Origin: Phocoena phocoena
Taxonomy: Eukaryota > Chordata > Mammalia > Artiodactyla > Phocoenidae
NCBI RefSeq assembly: GCF_963924675.1
Contig: NC_089220.1
Location: 155,532,270 to 155,596,269, forward strand
Reading direction: 5' to 3'
Length of the DNA stretch: 64,000 nt
The position numbers and the translations under genes were made by a program. Below, one piece after another: positions 35,021-48,000 of this stretch (positions within the stretch are counted from its first letter, which is position 1; each line of letters opens with the position of its first letter). Under the pieces are notes generated by a model. It saw only the letters and a program-made list of their open reading frames with translations, made no database searches and was not told the DNA's origin.

Positions 35021-35229
35021 TTACTTGTGAAATTATGTAGAGGAACAATTTGATTTTCAAGATCCATTTGTTAAATCTACTATACAAAGTTCCCTGAACC
35101 TTACAAAGTGGAAAAGTTGTGAGATAAAGATTACAATGTATTGGGTTTCACTCTCTAAAATGTTTTCATTATTCTTTTCATGATCTCCCAGTCTATTTTT
35201 AAACACTATATATAAAGAAATTAAATGTT

Positions 35230-38200
35230 GAGTTTCAGTCCAAGATGGTGGGATAGGAGGATCCTAAACTCACCACCTCCCCTGGACACAGTGAATGTAT
35301 TCATACACATTGAGAAATTCTCTCTGAAAGAAATCCAGAAACTAACTAAGTGACTCTTACACTTTGGATGAACAATAAAATATCCACATTGGGGAGGTCT
35401 TGTTACATGTTCAACTATTGGGACTGACTAAACAAAGAGTGTGGCTTGAATAATCACAAAGATTTTGAGAGACAACAAAGAGCTCGGACCAGGAAGGATG
35501 TAAGTTTCATTTCCTACAGGAGACCACTCCATCAAGACTGGGAAGGGTGGCTGCTTTATCTACTGCACAGAAGCCAACAGAAGGACAAAAGGAGAATGAG
35601 GAAACACAGGAATATGTTGCAAACAAAACAAGATAAAATTCCAGAAACAGACCTTAAGGAAACAGAGATAAGTGATTTACCTGGTAAAGAGTTCAAAATA
35701 ATGGTTATAAAAATGCTCACCAAAGTCAGTAGAAAAATGGATGAATAAGGGGAGAATTTCAACAAAGAGAAAAATATAACTACTCAACAGAAATCACAGA
35801 GCTGAATAATACAATAACTGAGCTAAAAAACTTAAAATAGAGGGTTCCTCAGCAGACTAGATGAAGCAGAAGAAAGGATCAGTGAAACTGAAAGCACTGC
35901 AGTAGAATCAGTCCAATCAGAGGAGCAAAAAGAAAAAAAATAATGAAAAAGAGATAAAATAGCTTAAAGGACTTATGAGACACAATCAAATGAACCAATA
36001 TTAACATTATAGGGGTCACCAAGAGAAAGTGGTAGCATGTTTATTTAAAGATGTAGTGGTTAAAATCTTCCTTAACCTGGAGCTAGAAACAGACATTCTG
36101 ATCCAGCAAGCCCAGAGAACGACAAAGAAGATAGATCCAAAGAGAAACACACAGAGACATATTACAATGAAATTGTCAGAAGTTAAAGATTAGGAGAGAA
36201 TCTTAAAAGAAGCGAAAGAAAAAAAAAATCATTACATACAAGGGAATGCCCATAAGACTATCAGCAAATATTTCACCAGAAATTTTGCAGTACAGAAGGG
36301 AGTGGCATAATATGGCACTTAGTGGCAAAGTGCTAAAAAAAACTCCAAAAAAACAGACAACCAGGAACACTATCCAGAAAAGCTGTCCTTCAGAATTGAA
36401 AGAGAGAGAAAGGTTTCCAGACAAGCTTTTGCTTATGTGAAAAACTCTTTAGCTCTCATCATCACTGTAACAGAATTACAAGAAATGTCAAAGGGACTTC
36501 TTAAGCTGAAACCAAAGCATGCTAATTAGTAACAGGAAAACATATGAAAGTATGAATCTCACAGGTATAAGTAAATATGTAGTTAAATTCAGAAACCTCT
36601 AATGTTGTAATAGTAGTGAATAAATCACTTATTAATTTAGCATAAAGGTTAAACAACAAAAGAAGTAAAAATAACTATAACTACAATAATTTGTTAATAT
36701 ATACATAAGGTAAAAATATGTAAATTGAAACAACAACATAAAAACATGTGGGAGGAGGAGAATAGGATTCAGCATGCATTGAAAGATAAATTATCATTAG
36801 CTTAAAGTAGACCGTTTTAAATACAATATGTTTTATGAGAGTCTTATTCTAACCACAAAGCAAAAACCTATACCAGATACACTAAAGATAAAGAGAAAGG
36901 AACCTAAGAATACCACCAAAGGAAGATTATCAAATCAAAAAGGAAGATAACAAGAGAGGAAGAAAAAGAAAGAAAAATAAAAGGCATTACAAAACAACCA
37001 GAAAAAAAATTAAAATGGTAATAGTAAGTCCACACCTGTCAACAATTACTTTAAATGGAAATGGACTATATTCTCCAGTCAAAAGACACAGAGTGGCTGA
37101 ATGGTTAAAACAAAAGACCCATCTATGTGCTGCCCACAAGAGACTCACTTCAGCTGTAAAGAAACAGATGGAAAGTGAAGTCACGGATAGAAAAAGATAT
37201 TCCATGAAAATGGAAACTAAAAGAAAGCAGAGGCAGCTCTACTTGTATCAGACAAAATAGACTTTAAGTCAAAACCTAAACAAGAGACAAGAAGATCATT
37301 ATAATGTCAAAGGGGTCAAGTAAACAAAAGGATATAGCATTTGTAAATATTTATACATCTAACATAGGAGGGCTTAAATAAACAAAGCAAATAAATATTT
37401 ACAGACTGAAGGGAGAAATAGAGTAACAGAACAGACTTTTTCCCAAAACAAACATACAAATGGCCGACAGTTACATAAAATGTAACTCAACAACACTAAT
37501 TATCAGGGAAACACAAATCAAAACCACAAGGAGTTGTTTCACACCTGGTGGAACAGCTATCATCAAAGAACAAGAAATAACAAGTGTTGGTGACTGTGTG
37601 GAAAAATGGGAACACTTTAGTACTGTTGGTGGGAATGTAGATTAGTGCAGACACTGTGGAAAAAGAATGGAGATTTCTTAAGAATTAAAATAAAACTACC
37701 ATATGATCCAGTAATCACATTTCTGGGTATATATCCAGAGGAAATTAAAAACAGGATATCAAGGAAACATCTGCACTACCATGTTCACTGCAGCATTATT
37801 CATAACAGCTAATATATGGAAACAAACCAAGTGCCCATCAACAGGTGAATGGATAAAGAATATGTGAGTTATATATCATACCACTTATACACACACACAC
37901 ACGCACACGCACACACACAAATGGACATTACTCAGCCAGGATAAAAGAAGGAAATTCTTTTATTTGTGACAATGTGGATAGACCTTGAGGGCATTATACT
38001 AAGTGAAATAAGGGAGAAAAAGACAAATTCTGCATGATATCACTTACACGTGGTATCTACAGAAGCAGAGTGGTTGTTAGGGGTAGAGCGTAGAGGAAAT
38101 GATTGAAGGTGGTCAGAAGTACAAACTTGCAACTATAAGATGAGTAAGTTCTGAGGATCTAATGTAAAACATAGTGACTACAGTTGATAATAGTGTATGG

Positions 38201-38250
38201 TATATTTAAAACTCACTAAGATAGTAGATCTTAAATATTCTCATCAAAAA
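35230..38250 (+). mobile_element. Internally deleted L1 keeping both ends (about 3 kb)
   Basis: Starts with L1-like 5' sequence 'tccaagatggtgggatagg'. ORF1 remains: N-terminus MRKHRNMLQTKQDKIPE from 35596, and C-terminal-type MPIRLSANISPEILQYRREW at 36246. ORF2 begins at 37015 (ITLNGNGLYSPVKRHR). At about 37434-37441 the sequence jumps from the endonuclease region to the ORF2 C-terminal region ('catacaaatggccgacag'). A normal 3' UTR follows ('agaagcagagtggttgttag'). The reverse transcriptase core is absent. A CA repeat has grown inside the C-terminal part. Confidence 0.85.
37894..37919. repeat. (CA)n microsatellite inside L1
   Basis: 'acacacacacacacgcacac' and further units lie where L1 normally reads 'tatatatacaatggaatatt'. 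See the homologous expansion at 43191-43262. Confidence 0.9.
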
Positions 38251-38352
38251 AAAAAGAAGCATAAATATGTGAGGTGAACAATGTGCTTGATAATTAACTA
38301 GATGGAGGAAATTCTTTCACAATGTAAATGTATATAAAATCACCATGATGGG

Positions 38353-38560
38353 GGGCTTCCCTGGTGGCACAGTGGTTGAGAGCCCGCCTGCCGATGCAGG
38401 GGACACGGGTTCGTGCCCCAGTCCTGGAAGATCCCACATGCCGCGGAGCGGCTGGGCCAGTGAGCCATGGCCGCTGAGCCTGCGCGTCCGGAGCCTGTGC
38501 TCCGCAACAGGAGAGGCCACAACAGTGAGAGGACCGCGTACAGCAAAAAAAATAAATAAA
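38353..38560 (+). mobile_element. CHR-type SINE
   Basis: Head 'gggcttccctggtggcacag', B-box-like 'ggttcgtgcccc', 3' motif 'gtgagaggaccgcgtacagc', followed by a long 'aaataaataaataaaat' tail up to about 38591. I did not find a clear target duplication. The five overlapping frames here are SINE translations. Confidence 0.93.
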
Positions 38561-38591
38561 TAAAATAAATAAATAATAAAATAAAAAAAAT

Positions 38592-38939
38592 AATCTTAGC
38601 TTGCAGTTTGTGCTCACAGGGCAGCTAAAACTCCTGTAGAAAATCTACTCTCTCTCTGGCAGAAGGAAGAAACTAAATAAAACATAGTTGAGAGAAACCA
38701 TAACCACTGGAGAGTAGGGGGAAATAATGGTAAGGTGAGGGCCAGAGATGTGGAGTTCTAAATTTTGCATACAGGTCTGCACAGTTCTGGACTTGACCCT
38801 AGTCTCTGGATGTGCAGTGATAACATAAAGCAGCACAGGTAAAGGTAAAATAATTTAACCAAAATTTGAGCTAATGCTCAAGAGACAGAATTTGGAATTT
38901 ATTCTTCTGTATGTTGTTAGGCAAGAACCCAATTTTATC
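38592..38939. other. Unclassified DNA
   Basis: No gene or known repeat; short frames only. Confidence 0.45.
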
Positions 38940-40580
38940 TTTTTTTTTTTTAATGGCTATCCAGTTGTCCCCACACCATTTACTAAGAAGATTATGTTTA
39001 CCTCTTTGATTTGACATGCCACCTGTATTATTTACCATATTTCTATATGTATGTGGATCTATTTCTGGGGTTTCTGTTCTACTCCACTTGTCATCTGTCT
39101 ATTAAGGCTTCAGTACCACTCTGTCTTTATTATGAAACTTTACAGTATGTTTTAAAGTCTTACAGGACTACTACCCCTTTGGAATTTCTTTTTCAGTAAT
39201 TTCCTGGCTCTTTCTGCATTTTATTTTTCCATATAAAGTTTAGTAACAACTTGCCTAGTTCTATAAAAAAGTCTGCTGGTATTTTTATTAGAATCACCCT
39301 AAATTAATGAATTAACATAGAAGAACTAACATATTGATGATATGAGCCATCTTAATTACAAACAGGGAATGTCTACTCATTTGTTCAAATCTAATATTGT
39401 TGTTCAGGAGTATTTTAAACATTTCCTTGTAAAGGCTTTGCACATTTCTTATTAAGTTTATCCCTAAGCATCTGACCATCTTTGCTGTTACTGTAAATGG
39501 GCTTTTTCTCTACCGTCACATCTAATAACTAGTTATTGTTATTATAAGGCTATTGAGTTCTATATATTAATTTTATGCCATATCACCTGCCTGAATTATT
39601 TTATTGATTTACTTTTATTGCTGGCTCACTATGGTTTTTCAGATATACTAATATATCATCTGACAGTAGCTATAGTTTTTCTTCTTAATTAATAATCATA
39701 CAACTCTAACCACGGTCCATTTATTTGCATTGGGTCATATCTCTAAGACAATGTTGAATGGTTATAGAATTATTGGGCATCTTTGCCCTGATCCTAATTT
39801 TAAAAGTTCATCTAACTATTTTTTGATTAAGTGAGATCCTGGCTTTAGGACTAAGATTATGTTGTATTATGTTAAGAGTTTCTGTCAACTACTATATTCC
39901 TGAGTGTTTTTTTAGGAATAAGTGTTATATTTATATGATAATTTTCAACATCTATGCAGATCATTATGATTTTTTCCTTAAATAAAACTATTAAAACCAT
40001 GTATGATAGTATTGAATTCCCTAACAGTGTATCAAATTTAAACTTTTAGGATAAATCTCTTTTGTTAATGATATATTATTAGCTTAATGCAGCAGTAGAT
40101 TCTTTTTTAAAAGATTTTATTTAGTACTTTTGCATCTATATTAAAAAATGATACAGATGTTAATCTCAATGATTTAGATGTTAATCTCATCTAAAAAATA
40201 CTTTTACAGAAACATCTAGAATAATGTTCGACTGAATAGCTGGTACTGTGACCTAGCTGAGTTGATATGCAAAATTAACTATCACACAGTCTTTTTTGGT
40301 GGAATAGTTTCTTGGTAACATTTTTTCTTCCTTGGAAAGTGGTATGTTCAAACTTCGTATCTATGGTGGGGTCAAACTAGGTTTTCAAATGCATTTATGT
40401 ACAAATTTGCAAAGTATTTTCTTATGACATTTTTTTAAAATGTCTTTTGTTTCAATGGTTATTTCCCTAGCATCTTTATACATCTGATTTTTCTCCTTTT
40501 TTCTAATTGATCAAATTGTTATTGTTTAATTAACTTTCCCTGTAAATTAGGGTTTTGATTCAGGAATTAAATCTACTATG

Positions 40581-40705
40581 GGGAATTCCCTGGTGGTCCA
40601 GTGGTTAGGACTCTGCACTCTCACTGCCGAGGGCACTGGTTCAGTCCCTGGTCAGGGAACTAATATCCCACAAGCTGTGAGGTACGGCCAAAAAAAAAAA
40701 AAAAA
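40581..40705 (+). mobile_element. Short CHR-related SINE nested in the ancient L1
   Basis: 'gggaattccctggtggtccag', 'ggttaggactctgcactc', B-box-like 'ggttcagtccctgg' and an A tail of about 19. The 12-base repeat 'aaatctactatg' flanks it exactly (40569-40580 and 40706-40717). Confidence 0.95.
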
Positions 40706-42751
40706 AAATCTACTATGTTCTACTATGTTTCTAATCTCTATACCATTTATTTCTAATTTTATCTTTATTATTTCATACTTCATAATGTCTTTTGACTTAC
40801 TTTGTTGATTTTGTAGGTTTTCTGTACCTGGACTTTACTTCATTTATTTTCACTCTTTTATATTTATTGATTAAAGTGTTTATACTATGAGTCGTCCTCA
40901 GATCACTGCCTTAATCATACTCCATACATTTGTATATAAAGGCTTCTATTTATTATCATTTTAGGCAGTTCTTTAAGGTTAGAGTTTATTTCCTCTTCCA
41001 CAAATGTTTAATAGGAAGAGAAAGGGACTATTGATTTATTATGTTAAAAATCTCTAGTTTCATTTAATTTTATTAAATTAGAGCATATCCTTTATAATAT
41101 GTTTACATCATTCAGTTTATTAGGATTTTTGTACAGTATAATGAGGAGGGTATAAAATTTCATATATTTCCTTAAGATCCATGTCCTTGATTATATTGAT
41201 TAAATCTTCTAGATTCTAACTTATTTTTGTCCACGATATCTCTTGGATTGAGACTGGAAAATTAAAGTAACCCATTATTACTGTACTTCAATTTATGCTT
41301 TATCTTCTATAGTTTTGCTTCAAAAGATAATCAATAATATTCGGCACACAGATATTCACTTCATTGTGAATTGTGGTTTTTTAGCACTACAAAATTCTTT
41401 ATCATGTTTAATGCTGTTAGGACTGACTTGTACTTTGATTTAAGGATTACAACACCTGCTTTCTTATCAATTCCATTTGTCTAGAATACTTTTTTCCAAT
41501 TATTTATTTTTAGCCTTACTGAACTACTTTGTTTAGGTGTATCTGTAACATGTAGTTGTTTTTTGCTTTGTAAACCAAGCTGAAAATCTTTTTTTTTTTT
41601 AATGGTTAGGTTAAGTACAAAACTATAATTCCATTTTCTGGACTTTGAGTAATTTATAAGAACCCCTGTTTACTGATTTCCTCTTTTTCTAGGAGTAAAG
41701 TTCCTTTGTGTTTTTATCATTTTGTGGTGAGAGGAGGTGTTAAGTATCCACCAATATCTTGGTTGTCTGTTATCTCACAGGATTCTAAATTTTCCCCCTT
41801 TGCTGTGCTTTTCAGCTTCATCACATAACTGCTAAGGGGGCCTTTTCTTTTTCTTTTTTTTTTTAACTAGTCTCCTCTAGCTGCCCCTTTAAAAACTGGC
41901 ACTCGAATCACACATAACTGAAAGCCCTGTCCCACTGATCTTATTTTCAAGGATATATTTCTTACCAGTTAGTCTGGAATTTATCTTTCTGGTGGTTTTA
42001 GAGCAATACTAGCCCGGATGCTAGCTCTCTGCTTCACTCTTCCCCATGGCTTTCCTTGCACAGCGCTTCCTTGACACAAAGGCTTTCAGAAAGTATGTGA
42101 GAAAAGGGTTCAGTGATTTTTTTTTTTCCAATTTTTTATTAACAGTTATTTTGACTCTTTCCCATTCTCCATCTGCAATTTATACCAAGGGTACTATTTT
42201 GTGTAAATTATCCTTCTTGTTGTTAGTGTTGTTTTCTTGTGTGTGGAGGCACAGAATTACAAAGCAATCGATTTTGTCAGTTATTGAGAAGTCAGGAATG
42301 TATTTTTAATATTTTATTTTATGTTCTCTACAGACTTCCTAATTGCACTTTTTGGAGGAGAGTTTTACTGTTTGCTTCAAGGTGCACAATATTCATCCTT
42401 AACTTATCAGAGTCTCTTTGTAGTTAATGTTTTTCCACTTCACATCCCGTCCATGATACCATCACTTTTTATATCACATTCTACACTTCTTATAATACAT
42501 TTGCCATTTCCCACCTGGAATGTTAAACTTCATCACAAGCATAAAAACCAAACTGCAGTATGTCTGCTTGTCCCACTCCATCATTTTTTAATTTTATCAT
42601 ATATAGGCATACCTTGGAGATACTGAGGATCTGGTTCCAGACCCCACAATAAAGTGAGTCACACAATTTTTTTGGTTTCCAGTGCATATAAAAGTTATGC
42701 TTATACTATACTGTAGTCTATTAAATGTGCGATAGCATTATGTCCAAAAAA

Positions 42752-43186
42752 AAAGCAACATAGGAAATGTAGATGGCCCACAGGTACATGAAAAGATGTT
42801 CAACATCGCTAATCATCACGGAAATGCAAATCAAAACTACAATAAGATATCACCTCACACCTGTCAAGATGGCTATCATCAAAAAAACACAAATAACAAA
42901 TGTTGGCAAAGACGTGGAGAAAAAAGAACCCTCGTACACTGTTGGTGGGAATGTAAATTGGTGTAGCCACTGTGAAAAACAGTATGGAAGTTTCTCAAAA
43001 AAAAACTAAAAGAAGAACTACCATATGACCCAGCAATTCCACTCCTGGGTATATATCTGAAAAAACTAATTTGAAAAGATGCATGCACCCCAATGTTCAT
43101 TACTTAAAATTGCCAAGCATTATTTACTATTGCCAAGATATGGAAGCAACCTAAGTGTCCATCAAGAGATGAGTGGATAAAGAAGA

Positions 43187-43268
<82 letters not shown>

Positions 43269-43425
43269 GAATATTACTTAGCCATAAAAAAGAATAAAAT
43301 TTTGCAATTTGCAACAACATGGATGCACCTGGAAGGTATTAGGCTAAATGAAATAAGTCAGAGAAAAAGAAAGACAAATACTATCAGATATTATTGACAT
43401 ATGGAATCTAAAAAAAAAAACACAT
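42752..43425 (+). mobile_element. L1 3' fragment nested in the Tigger1 remnant
   Basis: 'gtacatgaaaagatgttcaa', 'catcgctaatcatcacggaa', 'acactgttggtgggaatgta', 'atgacccagcaattccactc', 'atggaagcaacctaagtgtc', 'ggaatattacttagccataa' and 'gacatatggaatctaaaa' are the ORF2 end and start of the 3' UTR, plus strand, ending in an A run. The two halves of the Tigger element resume on either side. A long GT/AT microsatellite lies inside. Confidence 0.92.
43191..43262. repeat. (GT)n(AT)n microsatellite inside L1
   Basis: About 23 GT units (43191-43236) followed by about 13 AT units (43237-43262), with no interruption. It is the longest simple repeat in the window. Confidence 0.97.
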
Positions 43426-45015
43426 TAAAAAATACTTTATCCTTAAAAATGCTAGCCATCACTTGGACCTTCGACAAGTCATAACAATAACTTCATAGGT
43501 CACTGATCACAGATCACAATAACAAACATAATTTAATAATAACGAGAACATCTGAAATATTGTGAGAATTACCAAAATGTGACACAGAGACAGGAAGTAA
43601 GCAAATTTATTGAAAAGCTGGCGCCCATACTTGCTTGATGCAACGCTGGCACAAACTTTCAATTTGTAAAAAAACGTAGTATATTCAAAGCACAATAAAA
43701 CAAGGTATTCCTATATTTTGTTTCTATGTATATTATAAAAGCCACCTTTCAATTTTATTACTTTGCCTTTAAACAGCTCGTTGTCTTTTAGGGTAACTTA
43801 TAAGTCAGAAAAATAGTAAAACATTTTCTTTTACATTTCCTTGTGCTCCTTATTCCTTATAATACAGCTTTCCATCTGTTAACATTTGCTTTCAGCTTGA
43901 AGAATATCCTTTTGCATTTCTTGTAGTGCATTTCTGTTAGCAATTAATTCTCTCAGCACTTGTCTATCTCAAAATGTATTTTTTCAATCTTGTTTCTGAA
44001 CCATAATATTGCTGAATATAGACTGCTGGGTTTAGAGTTTTGTTTTTTGTTTTTTTTCCCCAACACTTAAAAGTTCATTACATTTTCATCTGGTATCCAT
44101 TGTTTATGATGAGAGGTCAGACATCATTTTTCACTTTCTTCTCCAGTATGTAATGTGTTTCTATTCCCTTCCTGCTTTCAAGATTTTCTATTTTTCTTTG
44201 GTTTCAGCAGACTGTGGCATTGAAATTCTTCCACTGGGGCTGGTAATCAGTACCATACAACTCATGTGTGTAGGTGTGGATTAAAGTGTATTTATAAAGC
44301 TTCCACTTATATATGCTTGATTCTGTGCTTTGTTAGACAATCTGCGAAAATCTCAAGCTGTCTCCCAAGCTTTAGGCTGAACCCCGTCTCTGAGCTCTGT
44401 CTCCCCATGGAGCTAGTGAGAGCTTAGCTTGGCTTTCATCTTGGCAAAGAACTAGAGTAAGTCTTACTCGATAGTATGGTCCTTTGTACTAACTCAGACT
44501 TTCTGATGTCTCAGCTGGATGCTCAAGGTGCTAAGGAGGTACTGAAGTGGACTCTCCATTCTGGTTGGGTTGGAACACCAAGGTCTCAAGCAGTACTAGC
44601 TTTCTAGTGTCTCATCCCCATAATGGCTGGTTAGCTTTGGGTAGCTAGCTTGCATATGGGCAGTCCATTCTTGAGCCAAGTACTCACAGGACCCCAGAGC
44701 AGCTCTGGAGACCCCCTTTTTAAAGCTCCTTCTGTTATAGTTCCCCTGCTGAGCCCCAAATTCTGATCTCTGCCTCAGCACATTCAAAACACTGCACATA
44801 GCTTGGACTCCAACTTGATGCCTTATGGTCAGGAGATTGTCCTGACCAAAGAGCCCGGGCAATCATGGGGCTGATCTCATGAGCTTTCCTTCTTTCAGAA
44901 ATCACATTCTTGCATGGATAACTGTCTAGTGTTGAAGGCAGCTGTTTTGTATATTTTATCCGATTTCATGTTTGTTTACAGACAGGTTAGACTACCATCA
45001 GTTACTCTGCCATAC

Positions 45016-48000
45016 ACATAATAGAAGTCCCTCATTTTACTTTATATAAACCTACGTAAGTTATGTCAATTTTGGAAACAATGTTCTTTAGGTCCATGAA
45101 ACTTCTAGAGGACTTTTGTTGGCCAGAGTTTGTAAGTCAACTATTATTTCTGAAGGCTGGCTCTGTTCTAGGTATGGGGCCAAAAGTTTGAGATAAAGAG
45201 ATAAAAGCAGCAAAAAACAGCTCCCTAATCTGTGGCCTATAGACATGCAGGGATGCCAGAAAATTAAAAAAAAAACAAAACAATTTAATATTTAGAAATG
45301 TGGAAACCAGTGGGAAGGCAGATTACACAGCATTCAGGCAGCATACAAAAAAGAGGACCTAACTTAATTCTACAGTAGTCTGTGATACTTTCAGAGGAAT
45401 TACATTAGAGATACTGATATGTAAATTGTAAGTAGGAAGTAGCTAGTCTGAGTGGTAGGAGGGGTGTTCCACACAGGAACATGAGGTAATGCCCTAAGGC
45501 AGATGAGAGCAAAGGTATTTTCAGCAAGGACTTTAGAAAAATTGAACTAAAAGGAGCAAGGTGGAGAATGGATAAAAAGAAATGGAAGATATAAGCTGGA
45601 ACCAGATGATCAAGGCCAATCATATCGCTGTTATCTGACCTTCCAGATTTCCCATTCCCATCCCCTTTAGCTTTCTCACTTCAAAGTGTTGTTTTGAGGA
45701 CTAAATGTGTTTACTTAATTCTGTATGATGATCCTTAGTAAATCTGAGTTTTTCTATTAATAGTTACTTCGAAAATCATGGGTCCCAGTGAAGGACCTGA
45801 TTTTTCAAAGCTGTCTCTTGCACGAACACATAAGGATGACATCATACCAGGTATAAGTTTAAGAGTCAGAAGCATGAAAAACTTTCCCATCTGCTTCTCC
45901 ATCTCTAATGTTCTAGAAGAGTATTTATCTAAATCAGATCTATAAAACTGTATTCCTGATACATTGGCATGAACAGGAAATGTTTTTCAGGAGTCTAATA
46001 TATAATCCAGGAAGGTATATCTTTGCATCGTTTACATACTCCATATGCTTCCTACCTAAATTTCTATAGAACCAAACACTGCTCGTTTCTCTGCCTCCAC
46101 GCCCAACTTTTCCTAGACCCTAAACCTTGTAATCCTCACATATAAGTTCAAATGCAATTCCTATTTTCTGGGAACAATTTCTAACCATGGTCAGGATTGT
46201 TCCTGACTATATGTCCCCACATCCTGTTGGTTCTGCTTCTCAAGAAAATCCTCACTAACACAACCTTCTTCTCAAGAGTTTTGGCAAAGGTTTTAGACTA
46301 ATGATGAATGAGCTATTATAGTTCACATGCCCATCCTGAAACAAGGGCTAGAGCCAGGCAGGTAAGTGACTCAAACTGGTCGGCATTAGGTCATCTGTTA
46401 ACTTTTACAACTGGGTAAGGGATCAAACTGAACTACATAGACTGATAATGTGTGGTCATCTAAAAGGTAATACATTCAAATAGAAAAGTGAGCATATGAA
46501 AACCACAAATACCTACTGTACTAAAATTACCTTATTTTGTGATTCTGCATCTTAGATATTCTCCCAGCATTACAAAACATATCGCTTTCTGCAATGACAA
46601 ATTTAAGCAAAATCTGGTATCTAAAAATGTACATATTTGAAAAATAGAGTAGACAGACACTCAACAATATATTAGGATACATATGAACATGAACAGTTAC
46701 CTAATTACATGCCATAGAGGTCTAGAATTTATAAATTTATAAAGTATCTGAGTATGTATACAACGGAGGTGGAGACTGAATCAAGTACATGAGAAATAAT
46801 CTATTTTTAAAGAATTCTACCAAGCTTTGGAAAAACTGAGTACATAGTTTTCCTAGTTCTAATATACATGTTATATTACTCTGTAAAAGTCATTTTAATT
46901 ATTCTTAGTGTATTAATTTGCAAATTGAGAAATATAATACCTGCTCTTCCCAACTGTAGAGTTGTTGAGGAGATTCAAGAATACATGTTAAATCACTTTG
47001 AAAACCATAAAATCCTATGCAAATGTTAGGCTGTATATATTTTGGAAGAAAAGTTCTTGACCCCTGTATTATTATTAATCTAGGAAGACTCAACAGAGGA
47101 CAGAAGTAAAGTTTTAGCAGATATAAATGATTATTTAACCTGTTGAGTACAAGTTATATAGCATGTCAAAGGTACTCTATAGAAGCTGTTTTTATGAATA
47201 TAATACTGGGAATATCAATTAGCTGTCATGAAAATTTCCTCAAAGGGAGTGAAAGTCATCTACAAAACAACTGGTAATTCTTCTCTGACTGCATGCTATT
47301 TTCATCTACAAACAACTGTTCATGATAAAAATCATCATAGATTTTTCCATTTTTTTAAAAAACGTATTCATAGTTAGATACATTTCCTTTGAAAACCCCA
47401 AATATTTAGTAGACAAGGAATTATTAGAACTAGAGAAGCGGACTCAATGCATAGCCAAGTGAAGGAAAAAAGAGGGCAGAAATCATTGAGTTCAAGAATT
47501 AACTTGCAGAAAACTGTCTGGTAATAAATTATTCATTTGCACAATAATTATTCTTTTAACAGTCTCTTTACCCTGATCGCTACTAAAGTTTTTCATAGAT
47601 GGTACTCATCACAATATACTCTCCTATATTTAGACCACCAAAAACAATTGCAATGTGCCTTATTTAATTTAAAATGTAACATACTAATACACTAGCTAAT
47701 AGTATCTAACTAAATCACATGGGGTTATGTATTTTATATTTGAGAATTTAAAATACCAATATTGTTTTTGAGAAAGGAAAAGAAAGCTTAAAAAGAAAAA
47801 CAAATATGGCTGAGTGGGAAAAAAACCTAGCCTATAAAAATAAGAGGTAAAAAGAGAAAAAAGACACAGATAGCAAAGGCATTTAAAAATACATTTTCAT
47901 GTTGTTTATAAAGATGTACAATTTCTGAATCCATAGGCTTTTACATTTGTTTATTTTGTTTTGTTTTGGTTTTGACCATTAATATATTTCCCTACCTCAT

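Larger units (their letters stand above)
42604..43713. mobile_element. Tigger1-like DNA transposon remnant with TA target duplication
   Basis: Left end 'aggcataccttggagatact', then 'tctggttccagaccccac' and 'agtgcatataaaagttatgc'. Right part 'cactgatcacagatcacaat', 'agaattaccaaaatgtgaca' and 'tttcaatttgtaaaaaaacg', ending 'acaataaaacaaggtattcc'. The ends form inverted repeats (tataggcataccttg against tataggaataccttg when reversed). TA flanks at 42602-42603 and 43714-43715, the target of this pogo/Tigger group. The transposase middle is deleted. An L1 tail has inserted inside. Confidence 0.92.
38940..45015 (-). mobile_element. Ancient antisense L1, near full length but decayed, with nested insertions
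   Basis: Antisense ORF2 text runs from 'gctatccagttgtccccaca' through the decayed polymerase ('gacaatgttgaatggttata', 'tgcatctatattaaaaaatg') to the endonuclease end ('acaacacctgctttcttatc') near 41460. The inter-ORF part is seen at about 42350-42600. After the Tigger1 insertion the ORF1-side continues ('cttgtagtgcatttctgtta', 'ctctcagcacttgtctatct', 'gattttctatttttctttgg'), then a GC-richer presumed 5' UTR to 'agttactctgccat' near 45015. No frame survives. The continuity across the transposon is inferred from order and orientation. Confidence 0.7.

Noticed and set aside
44596..44862. 88-codon minus frame as a gene
   Set aside because: It falls in the presumed 5' UTR of the ancient antisense L1 and has no recognisable motif.
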